Notes: generated from the letters alone by a model not told the origin. A DNA stretch of 64,000 nt from CAWAMR01 sp963783095 (GCA_963783095.1 CAWAMR010000012.1:337210-401209), one strand, 5' to 3'. Shown: positions 11,501-21,964, counted from the first letter of the stretch. Program-made: numbers and translations.

Positions 11501-12746
11501 GGCTGTCGCGGGTGGGACAGGACCGTTGACTTTCAGCGTCAAGTCGGGCTTGCCGGCCGGCTTGACCATCAACAGCAATACCGGTGCCATCACCGGCACG
11601 CCGACCACGACCGGGACGTTCAAGTTCACTGTCGTCGTCACCGACAGTCTTGGCAGCAGTACGTCGAAAGCGCTTTCCATCGTCATCGGCACGCTGCCGA
11701 GCATCACCACCAGTTCCCTGACGAACTGGGATGTCAATCTGGCGAACTACAAGCAAACATTGGCGGCCACGGGCGGCACCGGGAAGTTGACTTACAGTCT
11801 GTCAGCTCCCAACACATTGCCGACCGGTTTGAGCCTTAGCACCACCGGCGTCATTACCGGCACGCCGACCGCGACAGGTAGTTTTACATTCACCATCGTC
11901 GTCACCGACACGGTCGGCGGCACGGCAACGCATTCTTACACGGTCATCATTAACTCGATCAGCATCAGCACGACCACTCTGGTGAACTGGGACAAGAGTT
12001 TTGCCGGCTACAAACAGACGATAGCGGCTAGCGGCAGTACCGGTGCGCTGAAATACAGCATCAAGTCGGGGACCAGTTTGCCAGCTGGCTTGTCCATCAA
12101 CAGCAGCACCGGGGTTATTTCCGGTACTCCGAGCACAGCTGCCACCTATAACTTCACTGTGGTAGTCACCGACATTTTGGGTGGTACGGCAACCCAGGCT
12201 TACAAGGTTGTCATCAGCGCAGAGCCCAGTATCACCACGACGACACTGTCGAACTGGGACACGAATTCAGGAAATTACAGCCAGACCGTTGCGGTACGCG
12301 GTGGAACGGGGGCGCTGACCTACAGTATCAAGTCGGGGACCAGTCTGCCAACCGGTTTGGGCATCAGTAGCAGCACCGGTGCCATTACCGGCACGCCGAG
12401 CGTTGCGGGTAAATACACGTTTACGGTAGTGGTCACCGACAGTATCGGTGCCAGCGTGTCGAAGGCGTTCACCGTCGTCATCTCGTTGCCGAGTTTTACG
12501 ACGACAGCATTGCCGAACGCAACCGTCAATAAGAGCTATAGTGAAACGGTGGTCGCCACCGGTGGTTCCGGCGGGTTTACCTACAGCTTGCAGTCGGGAA
12601 GCAATCTGCCGACGGGATTGAGCCTGAGCACATCCGGTGTGATAACGGGCACGCCCAGCGCGGAGGGAACGACAACCTTCTACATCGTCGCCACGGATGC
12701 AGAGGGGATCACTGTCACAGAGAAGTTATCGATTGATGTGACATGA
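8562..12746 (+). CDS. sedolisin (S53) protease with propeller-like and six Ig-like domains (frameshifted)
   Basis: Very large secreted or surface protein of about 1,390 residues. The N-terminus carries LRLETLEDRVVPS, an export-associated motif typical of planctomycetes. A sedolisin domain follows. The Glu and Asp of the catalytic dyad are in WSLEESLDIEWAHS, the oxyanion Asp is in LASSGDSGSG, and the nucleophile Ser is in VGGTSVATPIWAG. The calcium-site region reads DITSGNNGGYSAGPGYD. Next come repeats of about 55 residues of the type VYTTGYFAGTGNFAG (SBBP/propeller-like). Six putative Ig (He_PIG) domains of about 88 residues follow, each with LPTGLxxxxxTGxIxGTP. Frame changes near 9090 and 10030 split the gene in three, but all catalytic residues survive. 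It is an acidic-type serine protease by family; substrate unknown. Confidence 0.88.
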
Positions 12747-12846
12747 AGGCAGGTATGAAGTGAGCGGCGCGAACTGTATAGTGTATTCCTCACGCTCCGC
12801 ATGAGCGGCCCCGCTTTGCGACCCACGTCTGAAGAGGCCAGACGAA

Positions 12847-12940
12847 GTCCGTAGGGTAAGCGTCTCGCTTACCGAATCCGCAACGACAAGCACAGGTAGC
12901 GTTTTCGGGATTCGGTAAGCGAGACGCTTACCCTACGGAC
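12847..12940. repeat. perfect 33-bp inverted repeat, nested palindrome
   Basis: Arms 12847-12879 and 12908-12940 are exact reverse complements with a 28-bp spacer. Each arm contains GTAAGCG-TCT-CGCTTAC, itself a palindrome, so each arm can fold alone. It sits between the convergent protease and transaldolase genes, 38 bp past the transaldolase stop. Confidence 0.95.
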
Positions 12941-12978
12941 CTTGATCGACACTACGCTTTTCGGACAAAGTAGAAATC

Positions 12979-14064
12979 TTAAGAACCCCGTTTGTGAATT
13001 TCGGCGATGAGGATGAGCAGTGCCTTTTGGGGGTCTGCGAACTTTTTCAATCCTTCCGACATCAACACTTCTTCCAGTTTCTGCATATCCACTTTCTTCT
13101 CAATCTCGGCAACGATTTCAGGCGCAGGCATCTTATCGACCATCTTTGTAAATGTTCGGCCGCTCGCCTGCACATCGGCGTTGGTTTTGGGCGGGTTTGT
13201 CTCGATGTCGGAACCTGCGAAGGCTTCGACGTATTTCCAGGCCGGGTCGGAGAGCTTTTTCGTGCCTGTGCTGGCAAAGATGATTTCCTGTTTCAACTTC
13301 AGGCCCTTGTCCGACCAGAATTCCTGGTTCATTTGCCAGAGTTTTTTGGCGTTGAGGATGCCGACCATTCCCTGAGCGGCCGGGGAAAGTTCCGGAACTG
13401 CCTTCTCGGTATAGACATCGAGCCGGCTCACGAAGATGCTATACACCGATTTGAAACGATCCTGCGTAGTTCGACGCCGGGCACCGCGCCAGCAAGCCTC
13501 GCGCGCGGCGAGGTACTGCCGTTCGGAGAAAATCAGCGTGACGTTTACGGTGATGCCGGCCGAGACCAATTCTTCCAACGCACCCAGGCCGCCCTCGGTT
13601 GCAGGAACCTTGATCATCCGATTCTTTTTCCCCGCCGACCACTTCTTGCCCAGTTCGATATATCGCTTCGACTTGTCGGATGCTGAGAGCGGACAGGCAG
13701 GATCTTCCAGGAGCGGATCGAGTTCAAAGCTCACCCAACCATCATCGCCCTGGGTCTTTTCCCAGACCGGCTCGAAGGCATGCTGAGCTTCACATACCAA
13801 TTGATCCGTCAATTTCCAGGCGATCGATTCATCGTCGAGGCCTTCGGCGAGCAGAGCTTTCAGTTGGTTGTTGAATCGCCCCGATTGAATCAGATCGCCG
13901 ACGATGATGGGGTTGGAGGTGGCCCCCGTGGCTCCGAAGGCCAGATTGCGTTGAACCTCATCGGGATCGACGGAATCGAGCCATAACTTGGTGCCGGCAG
14001 CAACAAGCGATTGCAGCGGTGTGATCGACATGGTGGATGCATCCAGGATGAGGTTGTAGGACAT
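12979..14064 (-). CDS. tal: transaldolase
   Basis: Transaldolase of the non-oxidative pentose phosphate pathway, transferring a dihydroxyacetone unit between sugar phosphates in the cytoplasm. I chose ATG at 14064 (MSYNLILDASTMSITPLQSL). Upstream in-frame sequence is low quality and overlaps the previous gene. The TSNPIIVGDL signature is present. The Schiff-base lysine is in RMIKVPATEGG, followed by ITVNVTLIFSERQYLA. The length of about 361 residues matches the long transaldolase class. The frame is intact. It follows the LRR gene by 98 bp on the same strand and may be cotranscribed. Confidence 0.93.
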   Translation of the reverse strand: MSYNLILDASTMSITPLQSLVAAGTKLWLDSVDPDEVQRNLAFGATGATSNPIIVGDLIQSGRFNNQLKALLAEGLDDESIAWKLTDQLVCEAQHAFEPVWEKTQGDDGWVSFELDPLLEDPACPLSASDKSKRYIELGKKWSAGKKNRMIKVPATEGGLGALEELVSAGITVNVTLIFSERQYLAAREACWRGARRRTTQDRFKSVYSIFVSRLDVYTEKAVPELSPAAQGMVGILNAKKLWQMNQEFWSDKGLKLKQEIIFASTGTKKLSDPAWKYVEAFAGSDIETNPPKTNADVQASGRTFTKMVDKMPAPEIVAEIEKKVDMQKLEEVLMSEGLKKFADPQKALLILIAEIHKRGS

Positions 14065-14162
14065 CGACGATCCCCACAACGAGAACGAAGTTTTTGTGTT
14101 ATTCGAGCGCGCAACTATTGTACCAACTTTGACGCTTGACGTAGCACAAGCGTCTCCACGAT

Positions 14163-15713
14163 CTATTGGACGATTTCGCACCTGGGCAACGATTTTTTGA
14201 GTTCCTTTGCCCCCGCGCCATTGGTCAGTGTACGATATAAGTTAAGGTTTGTGAGTTGCTTGAGTTCTTTCAATTCTTTCAAGCCGTCATTGCTCACGAG
14301 CGTCTCAGACAAGTTCAATCTCTTCAATTGCTTAAGTTTCTTCAGATCCTTCATCCCATCATCCGTCACTTGTGCCTTTACCAGGCTGAGGTTAGTGAGT
14401 TGCTTGAGTTCACTCAGTTCCTTCAGACTCGAATCCGAAACCTCTTTCCCCACAAGCGAGAGTCTCGTCAAATGCGGCATTTTCTGCAATTCCTTCAACC
14501 CCTGATTGGTAATTGGCGTCATTGTAAGAGAAACAGATGTGAGGCGCTTGAGTCGAGCCAGTTCCTTCATCCCTTCGTCGGCCACTTTTGTGTTTGCTAT
14601 GTCGAGGCTGTTGAGTTTCTTGAGTTCAGCCAGCTCCTTCAGCCCCCGGCCGGTCACGCCGGTTGTCCAAAGGCTTAGGTAAGTGAGTTCGGTCAATTCC
14701 TTCACCGACTTCATTCCCTCATCCGTTACCGGCGTTCCTGCGAGGACAAGCACGCTCAGTTGTTTGTGTCCGTTTAACTCCTTCAAACCTGCATCCGTCA
14801 GTTGGGCAAACCCCAGGTTGAGCAGGGTCAGCTGCTTGAGTTCCTTCAGTTCCTTGATCCCGACATCGGTCACCTTGTTGTTCCCCAAATGCAGGCTGGT
14901 AAGTTGCTTGAGTTCCTTCAGTTCTTTCATCTGGGTGTCGGTTATTTGCGTGCTCCAAAGGCTCAAACGCCGGAGATGTTTGAGTTCCTTCAGCTCCTTC
15001 AATCCTGCACCCGTGACCTGCGTGAACTCCAGATTGAGATCGATGAGTTGCTTCAGTTCCTTCAATTCCTTGAACCCCGCATCCGTCACCTGCGTCTGTC
15101 GAATGTTGAGATCGGTCAGCGGGGTAATTTCCTGGAGTTCCTTCAGTCCCGCATCAGTCATGGTCTCAAAGCGAAAGTCGAGAGATGTCAGTTGCCGGAG
15201 TTCTTTCAATTCCTTTAACCCTGCCTCCTTTCCTTTGCCGATCCAAAGGGTGAGGGAAGAAAGCTGTTTGAACTCCTTCAATTCCTTGTACCAGGCCTCC
15301 TGGAACAGTCTGGTATCCATCTCAAGTGCGGCAAGCTGCTTGTTGTTCTTCAGTACTCTCAGCCCCGCATCCGTCACCTTTGTCAGTCTCAACACGAGTG
15401 CAAATCGTTGCTCAATGGGACGCAGTTGTTTCAATTCTGCATCACCGATCTTTTCCAGGAAATCGAAAGCGGGAATGGCATCGGTGAAGACGCTTCGGTC
15501 ATCGTTAAAGATCAGCTTACCGTCTTGGTTTTTGCCATACCAACCGAAGGTTGCTCCGTGCTTCGTCCAATCCTCGATCACTTCCGCAGGAATCGGCTTC
15601 GGTGCTTCCTTCGGATTGGGATCCTTTTTGTCGGCTGCGGCAACCGAGCCGGCGCCGGCGCTGCCGATCAGCAATGCCAGCCAGATCACCACGACATACC
15701 TTCGGCTATACAT
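14163..15713 (-). CDS. secreted leucine-rich-repeat protein
   Basis: Exported LRR protein. A signal peptide, MYSRRYVVVIWLALLIGSAG, precedes a lysine/proline linker and then about 15 repeats of 23-24 residues. The repeats follow the consensus TDAGLKELKELKQLTxLxL, close to the GALA/RI-type LRR widely expanded in planctomycetes. LRR arcs normally bind proteins; the partner is unknown. The C-terminus, CEIVQ, caps the last repeat. The DNA is a tandem array of about 70-bp units. Because the units are so alike, copy number could be affected by assembly. The start overlaps the end of the upstream small gene by 8 bp, indicating coupling. Confidence 0.88.
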   Translation of the reverse strand: MYSRRYVVVIWLALLIGSAGAGSVAAADKKDPNPKEAPKPIPAEVIEDWTKHGATFGWYGKNQDGKLIFNDDRSVFTDAIPAFDFLEKIGDAELKQLRPIEQRFALVLRLTKVTDAGLRVLKNNKQLAALEMDTRLFQEAWYKELKEFKQLSSLTLWIGKGKEAGLKELKELRQLTSLDFRFETMTDAGLKELQEITPLTDLNIRQTQVTDAGFKELKELKQLIDLNLEFTQVTGAGLKELKELKHLRRLSLWSTQITDTQMKELKELKQLTSLHLGNNKVTDVGIKELKELKQLTLLNLGFAQLTDAGLKELNGHKQLSVLVLAGTPVTDEGMKSVKELTELTYLSLWTTGVTGRGLKELAELKKLNSLDIANTKVADEGMKELARLKRLTSVSLTMTPITNQGLKELQKMPHLTRLSLVGKEVSDSSLKELSELKQLTNLSLVKAQVTDDGMKDLKKLKQLKRLNLSETLVSNDGLKELKELKQLTNLNLYRTLTNGAGAKELKKSLPRCEIVQ

Positions 15714-16110
15714 TTGCTTTCTCCACGTTCTGAACTACTGCCGTAACTTTCTGGATCTCGAGCAATCGTCGTCTATCCTGGGATGTGATCTTCGCACCAG
15801 GCCACACACGAGGGAAAATCGGTATCCTTCCCCAAAGTCGATGCCAACCCCAGCCGGACTTGATTGCCGGTTTCAGACAAAAAGCACACCGAATCGCCGT
15901 TCCATCTGACCGTTGTACACATTCCGCTCGCTTCTGCGAATGTTTGAGGATCATCTCGCGTGTGATTCCTCGACCCTCTAATACTTCATCAATAATGGCT
16001 AAAGCTTCAGGCTCCATGCCGTTTCGGTAGACGGTGACCCGATCCAAAAGGTCTTCGGTGCTTGCCTTTTGAGCATTTTCCCGGATGCGTTCCCGGTGTA
16101 GTTCAAACAT
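15706..16110 (-). CDS. conserved small hypothetical protein
   Basis: A 134-residue protein I recognise only as a planctomycete-type conserved hypothetical. The N-terminal half is helical: MFELHRERIRENAQKAST, then DLLDRVTVYRNGMEPEALAI. A half zinc-knuckle, IRCAFCLKP, and GWGWHRLWGRIP follow. I would expect a second Cys/His pair after the GWGWHRLWGR segment, but none is visible, so metal binding is uncertain. The stop overlaps the LRR start by 8 bp. Confidence 0.7.
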   Translation of the reverse strand: MFELHRERIRENAQKASTEDLLDRVTVYRNGMEPEALAIIDEVLEGRGITREMILKHSQKRAECVQRSDGTAIRCAFCLKPAIKSGWGWHRLWGRIPIFPRVWPGAKITSQDRRRLLEIQKVTAVVQNVEKANV

Positions 16111-16130
16111 TCGCGGTCCCCCGAGAGTGC

Positions 16131-16221
16131 TCAGTATTCAGTGTTCAGTGTTCAGCAAGAAACACTGGATTGAAGACAGGGGGCGACTTTCGGTGGTAAA
16201 CTGAACACTGAACACTGAAAG
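16131..16221. repeat. heptamer-type inverted repeat (TTCAGTG units)
   Basis: The left arm, 16131-16155, repeats TTCAGTG-like 7-bp units. The right arm, 16200-16221, carries the reverse complement. The spacer of about 45 bp is unique. It lies upstream of the small hypothetical gene. The rest of the 16111-16505 gap is AT-rich leader for the plus-strand DUF1549 gene, with no other gene seen. Confidence 0.85.
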
Positions 16222-16505
16222 CTTTTGATATTTTCTCGCGCCCGTCGCCTTTTGGAACCATTTTCGGGAAAATCTCGTCCTAAAATATGACGCCGTAAAT
16301 AACTCACAAACCCCGACAGAGTTGAATTGTCAGTTGATTTGTTTGACACGGGCAGATTATGTTCAGTAATATAGGTGATTGAACGACTGCCGTACACACT
16401 CCCTAAACATTGTTTCCGGCTAGGGTGTTTCGCGTACAGGATAACCTGTACCCTCAAACCGATATTCAACCGTCTCTCCGTAACCATCCTCAGGAGTACG
16501 AAACG

Positions 16506-18441
16506 ATGGCGCATCGATCAGATTTCCCGTCGCATTCGCGTCGATGGCTTCGAACCGCTTTGGCTGCACTCTTGGTCGGCGGCGTTCTGGCCGTCAGTAC
16601 CAGTGCCTTTGCTCAAGGGCCGCCGCCCAGCGCTGATTATCAACTCAAACATTTCCAAGACCTGGAAAGACAATGAAATCAAGCCGTCGGATCCGACATC
16701 GGATGATATGTTCATCCGGCGCGTCTTCGTCGATTTGTTGGGACGCACCCCGACCACCGAGGAAGTCAAGGAATACGAGCGCGACAAATCCGGCAGCAAG
16801 CGGGCGACTCTGGTCAAGCGCCTGATCCATACTGAGTCCTACACGATAAAGGGTGCCCTCGACGACAACAAGAAACCGATCGTCAGGGAATACGGCAGGG
16901 AATTCGCCCAGCACTGGGCCGAAATCTGGACCGTCTGGCTAATGTTGCGCGGCGGCGTTGCCAGGATGTATCACGACAACGTGCGTTTTTGGTTGGAAAC
17001 CGAATTTGCCAAGAAAGAGCCGAACCACGCCGAAATCGTGCGCAAACTGCTCACGGCGCGGGGCAAGAGCAATGAAAACGGTGCAGCAGCCTTTATCGCG
17101 GCACATCTTGGCGAACCGATCGTCAATCCGCGCGACCGCAGCCAGAACCCCGGCGATGTTCAGAAAGAAGACGGCAAGTTCGACATGGTGCCTCTGACCT
17201 CACGCATCACCAAGCTGTTCCTTGGCGTTCAGACCCAATGCACCCAGTGCCACGATCACCCGTTCAACCCGGAAATGGGCCAGGACAGCTTTTGGGGCGT
17301 CAATGCCTTCTTGCGGCAAATCGACCGCGATCGCGCCCCGGCCATGATGGTGATAGGCAAAGCGAAAAAGGGGATGGATGCTCTGCCGATCAGCATCACC
17401 GATAACCCGATGCTCAATAGTGCTGCTCCGGTCTACTACGAACGCCGCAACGGTTTGCTCGTCGCCATTCCTCCGACTTTCCTCGTCAACCTCGCCGATC
17501 TCGACAAGGAAAAGAACGAACGGCCCAAGAAACTGATGCCCAAGGACACCAATAAGACCCGCCGGGAAGTGCTGGCCGATTACGTCATCAATCACGACAA
17601 CTTCGGCAAGGCCTTTATTAGCCGGATGTGGGGGCATTTCTTTGGTCGCGGCCTCGGTTCGTTGCCGGCCTACGACGATTTCGGCAACCGCGACAACAAG
17701 ATGGTTCACCCGGAAATGCTGGAGTCCCTCGCTCAGGAATTTGTGAAATACCAGTACAATCCCAAGCTGGTGATGGAATGGATTTGCAACAGCGACGTTT
17801 ACAACCTCAGTTGTGTTGCCGTCGACAAGGCAATGGCCAATCCGGACAAAGATATGTTCTTCGCACACATGCCGTTGCGTTCGCCGAGTCCGGAAGTGTT
17901 ATTTGAATCGCTGATGACTGCGACCAAAGGTGAAGCTGCCGCCGACAAGGACGCTCGCAAGGCCAAACGAGACGCCTGGCTGGGCAAACTGGTTCGTCAG
18001 TTCGGTGACGATGAAGGCAACGAAGCGAGTTTCAACGGCACCATCGTGCAAGCACTCCTGATGATGAACGGCAACGAATTGAACGACGAAATTCAACGCA
18101 AGGACGGAACGGTGGCACGAGCAATGGATAAATATGGCCGATTGGGGACCACCCAGATGGAGCGGGCGATCATCGACGACATCTATCTGGCAGCACTAAG
18201 TCGTCGAGCCAGCAGCACGACCAAACTTGCCTGGGAGACCACCAGGATGACCGGTGTCAAGACGAAGAAAGAGGTCAAGGATAAACACAAGGACACCGAA
18301 CTCAATTTCATCATGACGCAACTCAAGGTCGCAAAGGCGACCCCCGAATTCATGAAAGACCCGAAGAAAGGCTACAAGTCATTCTTCGAGGATCTGTTCT
18401 GGACATTGCTCAACACGAACGAGTTCATCCTTACTCACTAA
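16506..18441 (+). CDS. DUF1549/DUF1553 (PSCyt-type) secreted protein, orphan
   Basis: Second PSCyt-family protein, here without a neighbouring DUF1501 gene. ATG at 16506 gives a signal peptide (RWLRTALAALLVGGVLAV, ending STSAFAQ). The frame changes near 16635 and continues INSNISKTWKDNEIKPSD. DUF1549: FIRRVFVDLLGRTPTTEEV, and CTQCHDHPFNPEMGQ with a CxxCH motif. DUF1553: FISRMWGHFFGRGLGSLPA and MVHPEMLESLA. It ends FWTLLNTNEFILTH. About 640 residues. A strong intrinsic terminator follows 26 bp after the stop, so it is probably a single-gene unit. Function unknown. Confidence 0.86.
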
Positions 18442-18467
18442 TGATGAGCGAATCGGGAATCTGAAAA

Positions 18468-18509
18468 GCAAAAAGGGCGAAGACATTTTCATGTCTTCGC
18501 CCTTTTTGC
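18468..18509 (+). terminator. strong intrinsic terminator
   Basis: An 18-bp perfect stem (GCAAAAAGGGCGAAGACA and its complement) with a 6-nt loop lies just after the DUF1549 stop. A-runs on the left and T-runs on the right could stop transcription in both directions. Confidence 0.9.
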
Positions 18510-18534
18510 AACCTTTTGCGGCTTTGACCCAATA

Positions 18535-18682
18535 ATCCCAAAATCCAAATCACAAATCACAAACAAATTCCAATTTCAAAATGACCAAAACGCAAACACT
18601 TCAACTGCCGGACTTAGTTTCTTGTCTTCATTGGAACTTTGGATTTGTTTGTGATTTGGAATTTGCGATTTGGAATTTTGGG
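18535..18682. repeat. heptamer-type inverted repeat (TTTGGAA/TTTGTGA units)
   Basis: Left arm 18535-18582 is built of CAAATCA-like 7-bp units. Right arm 18630-18682 carries the complementary GATTTGG/AATTTGC units. The element ends 6 bp past the stop of the minus-strand pseudouridine synthase gene. Confidence 0.8.
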
Positions 18683-18688
18683 TGAAAG

Positions 18689-19742
18689 CTACCCTTTGCG
18701 ATACTGCCGTAGCGCTTCCAGTGTACGCGCAAAATCTTCCGGCAAAGGGGCCTCGAACTCCATCCACTGATTCTTCTTGGGATGACGAAAGCGCAGTCGC
18801 CAGGCATGAAGTGCTTGCCGGACGATAAGGATTCGATCCTCATGCGACGCTAGCCCGGTCACGAAGTCCGATAGATTCACCGCATCGCGACCGCTATACA
18901 CTTTATCCGCCAGGACCGGACAGCCAACGCTCGCAAGGTGGACGCGAATTTGATGGGTTCGCCCCGTGCGCGGCTGGACCCGGCAAAAACTGAACCCTCG
19001 AAAGCGCTCGATCACTTCGTAATAACTGCATGCATCCTTGGCGTCTTCATCCTCATCGTCATCCGTCACCGTCATTTTGACCCGGTCGATGGGATGATGT
19101 TTGATCCGGCCTTCGATGTAATCGCTATCGCGATCCAACACCCCCGCCGTCAGAGCGGCATACTCCTTGAAGACCTTGCGCCTGCTCGAACATCGTGGCC
19201 AGGGCACGATGCGTCGATTCTTCCTTGGCGATGAGAATAACGCCGCTGGTATCCCGGTCGAGGCGATGAACGATCCCAGGGCGATAGGGGCCGTTAAATT
19301 GGCTGACTTGTCCGAAATGGAAGGCCACCGCGTTGGCCAGAGTGCCCGACCAGTGACCTTTTGCGGGATGAACGACCATGTTCGCGGGCTTGTCGATGAT
19401 GGCCAGGAACTCATCCTGATAAAGGATCGTCAGGGGAATATTTTCCGGATGTGCTATGGCATGAGTCGGTTCGGGAAGAGCGACAAGCAGCCGATCGCCG
19501 TTGTGAACCTTGTAGCTCGCCTTCGACGATGAGCCGTTGACGAGTACACTTCCCGCTTCGATTGCCTTCTGAATGCTCGATCGGCTAAAATCCCCGGCGA
19601 CATTGGCGAGGATATAGTGATCCAGGCGCATCCCTTCGGTTTTCACGCGCACTTGAACTTCTACCGGACCGCTTGGCGCAATCTCGTCGGGAAGCGATTC
19701 ATCGTTGACTTCAGGGGGAATAAAGTCCTTCGACACAGACAT
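18689..19742 (-). CDS. RluD-family 23S rRNA pseudouridine synthase (frameshifted)
   Basis: Converts uridine to pseudouridine in RNA; by family most likely large-subunit rRNA. ATG at 19742 (MSVSKDFIPPEVNDES). An N-terminal S4-like RNA-binding segment, RLDHYILANVAGDFSRSSIQ, precedes VLVNG. The catalytic Asp lies in PGIVHRLDRDTSGVILIAK. One indel near 19175 moves the frame to KVFKEYAALTAGVLDRDSD. The C-terminal half contains VQPRTGRTHQIRVHLA and PVLADKVY, both family hallmarks. About 350 residues. RluD itself is the likeliest orthologue, but paralogues cannot be excluded, so I give no symbol. It follows the TPR-like gene, separated by a hairpin. Confidence 0.88.
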
Positions 19743-19752
19743 GCACTTTGTC

Positions 19753-19802
19753 GTAGTTCCGACACTCCGTGGTGGAATCCCGCCACGGAGTGTCGGGGCT
19801 AC
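19753..19802. repeat. 20-bp inverted repeat hairpin
   Basis: Arms 19753-19772 and 19783-19802 match except at two positions. The core is GACACTCCGTGG and its complement. It lies 37 bp after the stop of the TPR-like gene and just upstream of the pseudouridine synthase start, so it could terminate or process the transcript between them. Confidence 0.85.
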
Positions 19803-19839
19803 GTCCCAAAATCCTTCATGGGAAACTAATGCTGCGTGG

Positions 19840-20583
19840 CTATTTCCCAAGCGGCGGGAGACTTGGACCGCCGAATTCGTGGGGATTGCTGCGTGCAGGA
19901 ACATGGCCGAACTTGTATAATAGCTGATAAAGTTCGGCGATCTTTTCCTTTTCCGCTTCCATGTCTTCCGCTTGCTTGGCGTATTTCTTGCTCGCCGCGC
20001 TAGTCGGATGGATGGCCGCCGCCTTCTTGTAGTAGTCGATCGCGGCGGCAATGCTGCCGCGATATTCGACGGCTTTCGATGCTTCTGAGTCGGCTTTCGG
20101 TACTCTTGAGAGGATTTCCTCCACTCGAGCCAGACTGATCCACGCTTCTTGTACTAGCATAGGGTTATCTTTTAACCCGTTGACGGCGTCCAGGTAATAT
20201 TCTCGGCCGGCTTCAAGTTCAGTAATTGCCTTGTCGAATTCGCTCGTCATTGTAGTTCCAAGCTGGTTGATGCCCCGGTCGTAGGTATAAATGCGAGACA
20301 GATCGAGTTTTGCAAGCGTCTGGGTGATCTTACCCTTCTGCTTGTCCGATTGGATCAGCTCTTTGAGTTTCTCTTCGGTGTTGGCGGAATCCAGTTCGCG
20401 CCAGCGCAGCGCATCGGCCTCGCGCACATTCCGGCGCAGAACGTAAACAAGCACAACAACCGCAACGACGAAAACGGTGATCCCACCGTAAACGTACAAA
20501 CGACGCCCCTTAATCTGTGTCCAAAGTCGCTCCAGTCCGGCAGCAAGGGCGTTGGTGGGGTGTTTTTTCTCTTCCGCATTCAT
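19840..20583 (-). CDS. membrane-anchored TPR-like protein
   Basis: A 247-residue protein with a short cytoplasmic N-terminus and one transmembrane segment (LYVYGGITVFVVAVVVLVYV, about residues 29-48). The long helical part outside the membrane resembles YfgM/TPR-type proteins. ATG at 20583 (MNAEEKKHPTNALAAGLERL) is preferred to further upstream starts, which would add unlike sequence. TPR-like helices include EAWISLARVEEILSRVPKA and AIDYYKKAAAIHPTSAASK. The C-terminus is proline-rich (GGPSLPPLGK). YfgM-type proteins assist envelope protein folding; that role here is inference only. Confidence 0.75.
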   Translation of the reverse strand: MNAEEKKHPTNALAAGLERLWTQIKGRRLYVYGGITVFVVAVVVLVYVLRRNVREADALRWRELDSANTEEKLKELIQSDKQKGKITQTLAKLDLSRIYTYDRGINQLGTTMTSEFDKAITELEAGREYYLDAVNGLKDNPMLVQEAWISLARVEEILSRVPKADSEASKAVEYRGSIAAAIDYYKKAAAIHPTSAASKKYAKQAEDMEAEKEKIAELYQLLYKFGHVPARSNPHEFGGPSLPPLGK

Positions 20584-20748
20584 GCGGTGGCTCCCTGGAA
20601 ATCCCATCGACGGCCGGGTTTGATCCTCGGCAGCGCCGGTTATAGCGATAGTGCGGTATAGGGTGATATTAGGGTCTGATGATAAGACGGTCAACGGGAA
20701 CGAACTGATTGTTCCGAATTCTGCTGTATCATCCATTGGTTACATAAC

Positions 20749-20784
20749 AACAAGAGGCCGCGATATTTGTCGCGGCCTCTTGTT
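20749..20784 (-). terminator. intrinsic terminator hairpin
   Basis: A perfect 15-bp stem (AACAAGAGGCCGCGA and complement) with a 6-nt loop lies about 25 bp past the stop of the EF-hand gene ending at 20809. It separates that gene from the TPR-like gene. Confidence 0.85.
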
Positions 20785-20808
20785 CAGGTAATCATTTTTC
20801 AGGGCGTT

Positions 20809-21964
20809 CTATTCGCCACCTCTTCTTCGCTGGCGAGGATTTTCACCTGCATCTCCGCCACCGGGTCGGCCCATCATGCCACCGCCACCGGGTCGGCCGC
20901 CACCACCCATCATGCCGCCACCGGGTCGGCCGCCACCACCCATCATGCCGCCGCCGCCGCCCCGGCCGCCACCACCCATCATGCCACCGCCGCCCCGGCC
21001 GCCACCACCCATCATGCCGCCGCCGCCCCGGCCGCCGCCACCCATCATGCCGCCGCCACCGGGTCGGCCCATCATGCCGCCGCGCCCATGCCTGGAATTG
21101 CTTCACCCTCACCGAGGCCCCCTGCGAGAGTTGCAAGAGGATCGTTTTTCGCCACTTCTTGCTGGTGCTTGTGAAACTTCAGATACTCCTCAGCGGTGAG
21201 TACCCCGTCACTATTCAGGTCCATCGACAAGAATTCTTCAAGCTGCTTGCTGCTGTACTTGACCCATTCATCCATCCCGACTTGACCGTCATTGTCACCT
21301 TTCTTATCGATGTCCCCAAACCAGGGAGGTAGTTCTTTCGGCAATTTGCCTACCCGATAAATCGTGGGGCGCTCGTCAAGATCTTCCGTGGGATGTTTTG
21401 CCGGATCCGCATGCCCGCCCTTTGAAGCATGGTAAAATGCTTTGTACTCCTCAAGACTCAGTTTCCCATCCTTGTTCGTATCGAACGTCGCAAAGGCAGC
21501 AGGATCGCGCAGCTTTTGTGAATTTTGCGCTTCGTCGTGAGAGATGAAGCCATCGTGATTGGCATCCGTCATCGCAAAGAAACTCTGAGCTTCCGCATCC
21601 AGATTGGCCTCACCACCCTGTTGAGGACCGCGCCGAACGGCGGCATTCCACCGGGTTGGCCTCCGTCGCGTTTCTTGGGAAGGCTTGCGTCCGAGTTCTG
21701 GAAACCGGCTTTGTATTGTTCTCGTGTGATGGTATCGCCCGTGACCCCGGCCTTTTCCGCCATCATCTTCACAAAAAATTGTTGGCGTGGCTCGAGCGTG
21801 GAAATCCTGATGGAGTCGGCACCACCCGACAGTTTGTTGAACATCTGGTCCGGATCACCGCCGCCTTTCCCACCAAAACGACCCGGCGGCGGCTGGCTCC
21901 AGAGCAATGCCGGGGCAACCAGAAGAACTGCGAGAAGCAGAAACATAAAATGCTTGGCGCGCAT
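20809..21964 (-). CDS. secreted EF-hand protein with Gly/Met-rich repeat tail (frameshifted)
   Basis: Exported calcium-binding protein of about 385 residues. A signal peptide, MRAKHFMFLLLAVLLVAPAL, is followed by a low-complexity PPPGRFGGKGGG segment. EF-hands include TDANHDGFISHDEA, DTNKDGKLSLEEY, GDNDGQVGMDEW and DLNSDGVLTAEEY. The C-terminal tail of about 90 residues is built of GGGGMMGGGGRG/RPG units of about 11 residues. Frame changes near 21610 (LNRV to LDAEAQSFF) and near 21080, at the start of the tail, split the gene in three. The tail is the part most exposed to assembly error, so its true length is uncertain. Gly/Met tails can be flexible or metal-binding; no function is claimed. 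Confidence 0.8.
20860..21075 (-). repeat. 33-bp coding tandem repeat (Gly/Met tail)
   Basis: About six GC-rich units of roughly 33 bp encode MMGGGGRGGGG or MMGGGGRPGGG at the end of the EF-hand gene. Unit length variation of 3-6 bp preserves the frame. Confidence 0.9.

Noticed and set aside
20876..21199. Proline-rich plus-strand reading frame
   Set aside because: It is the complement of the Gly/Met-rich tail of the EF-hand gene.
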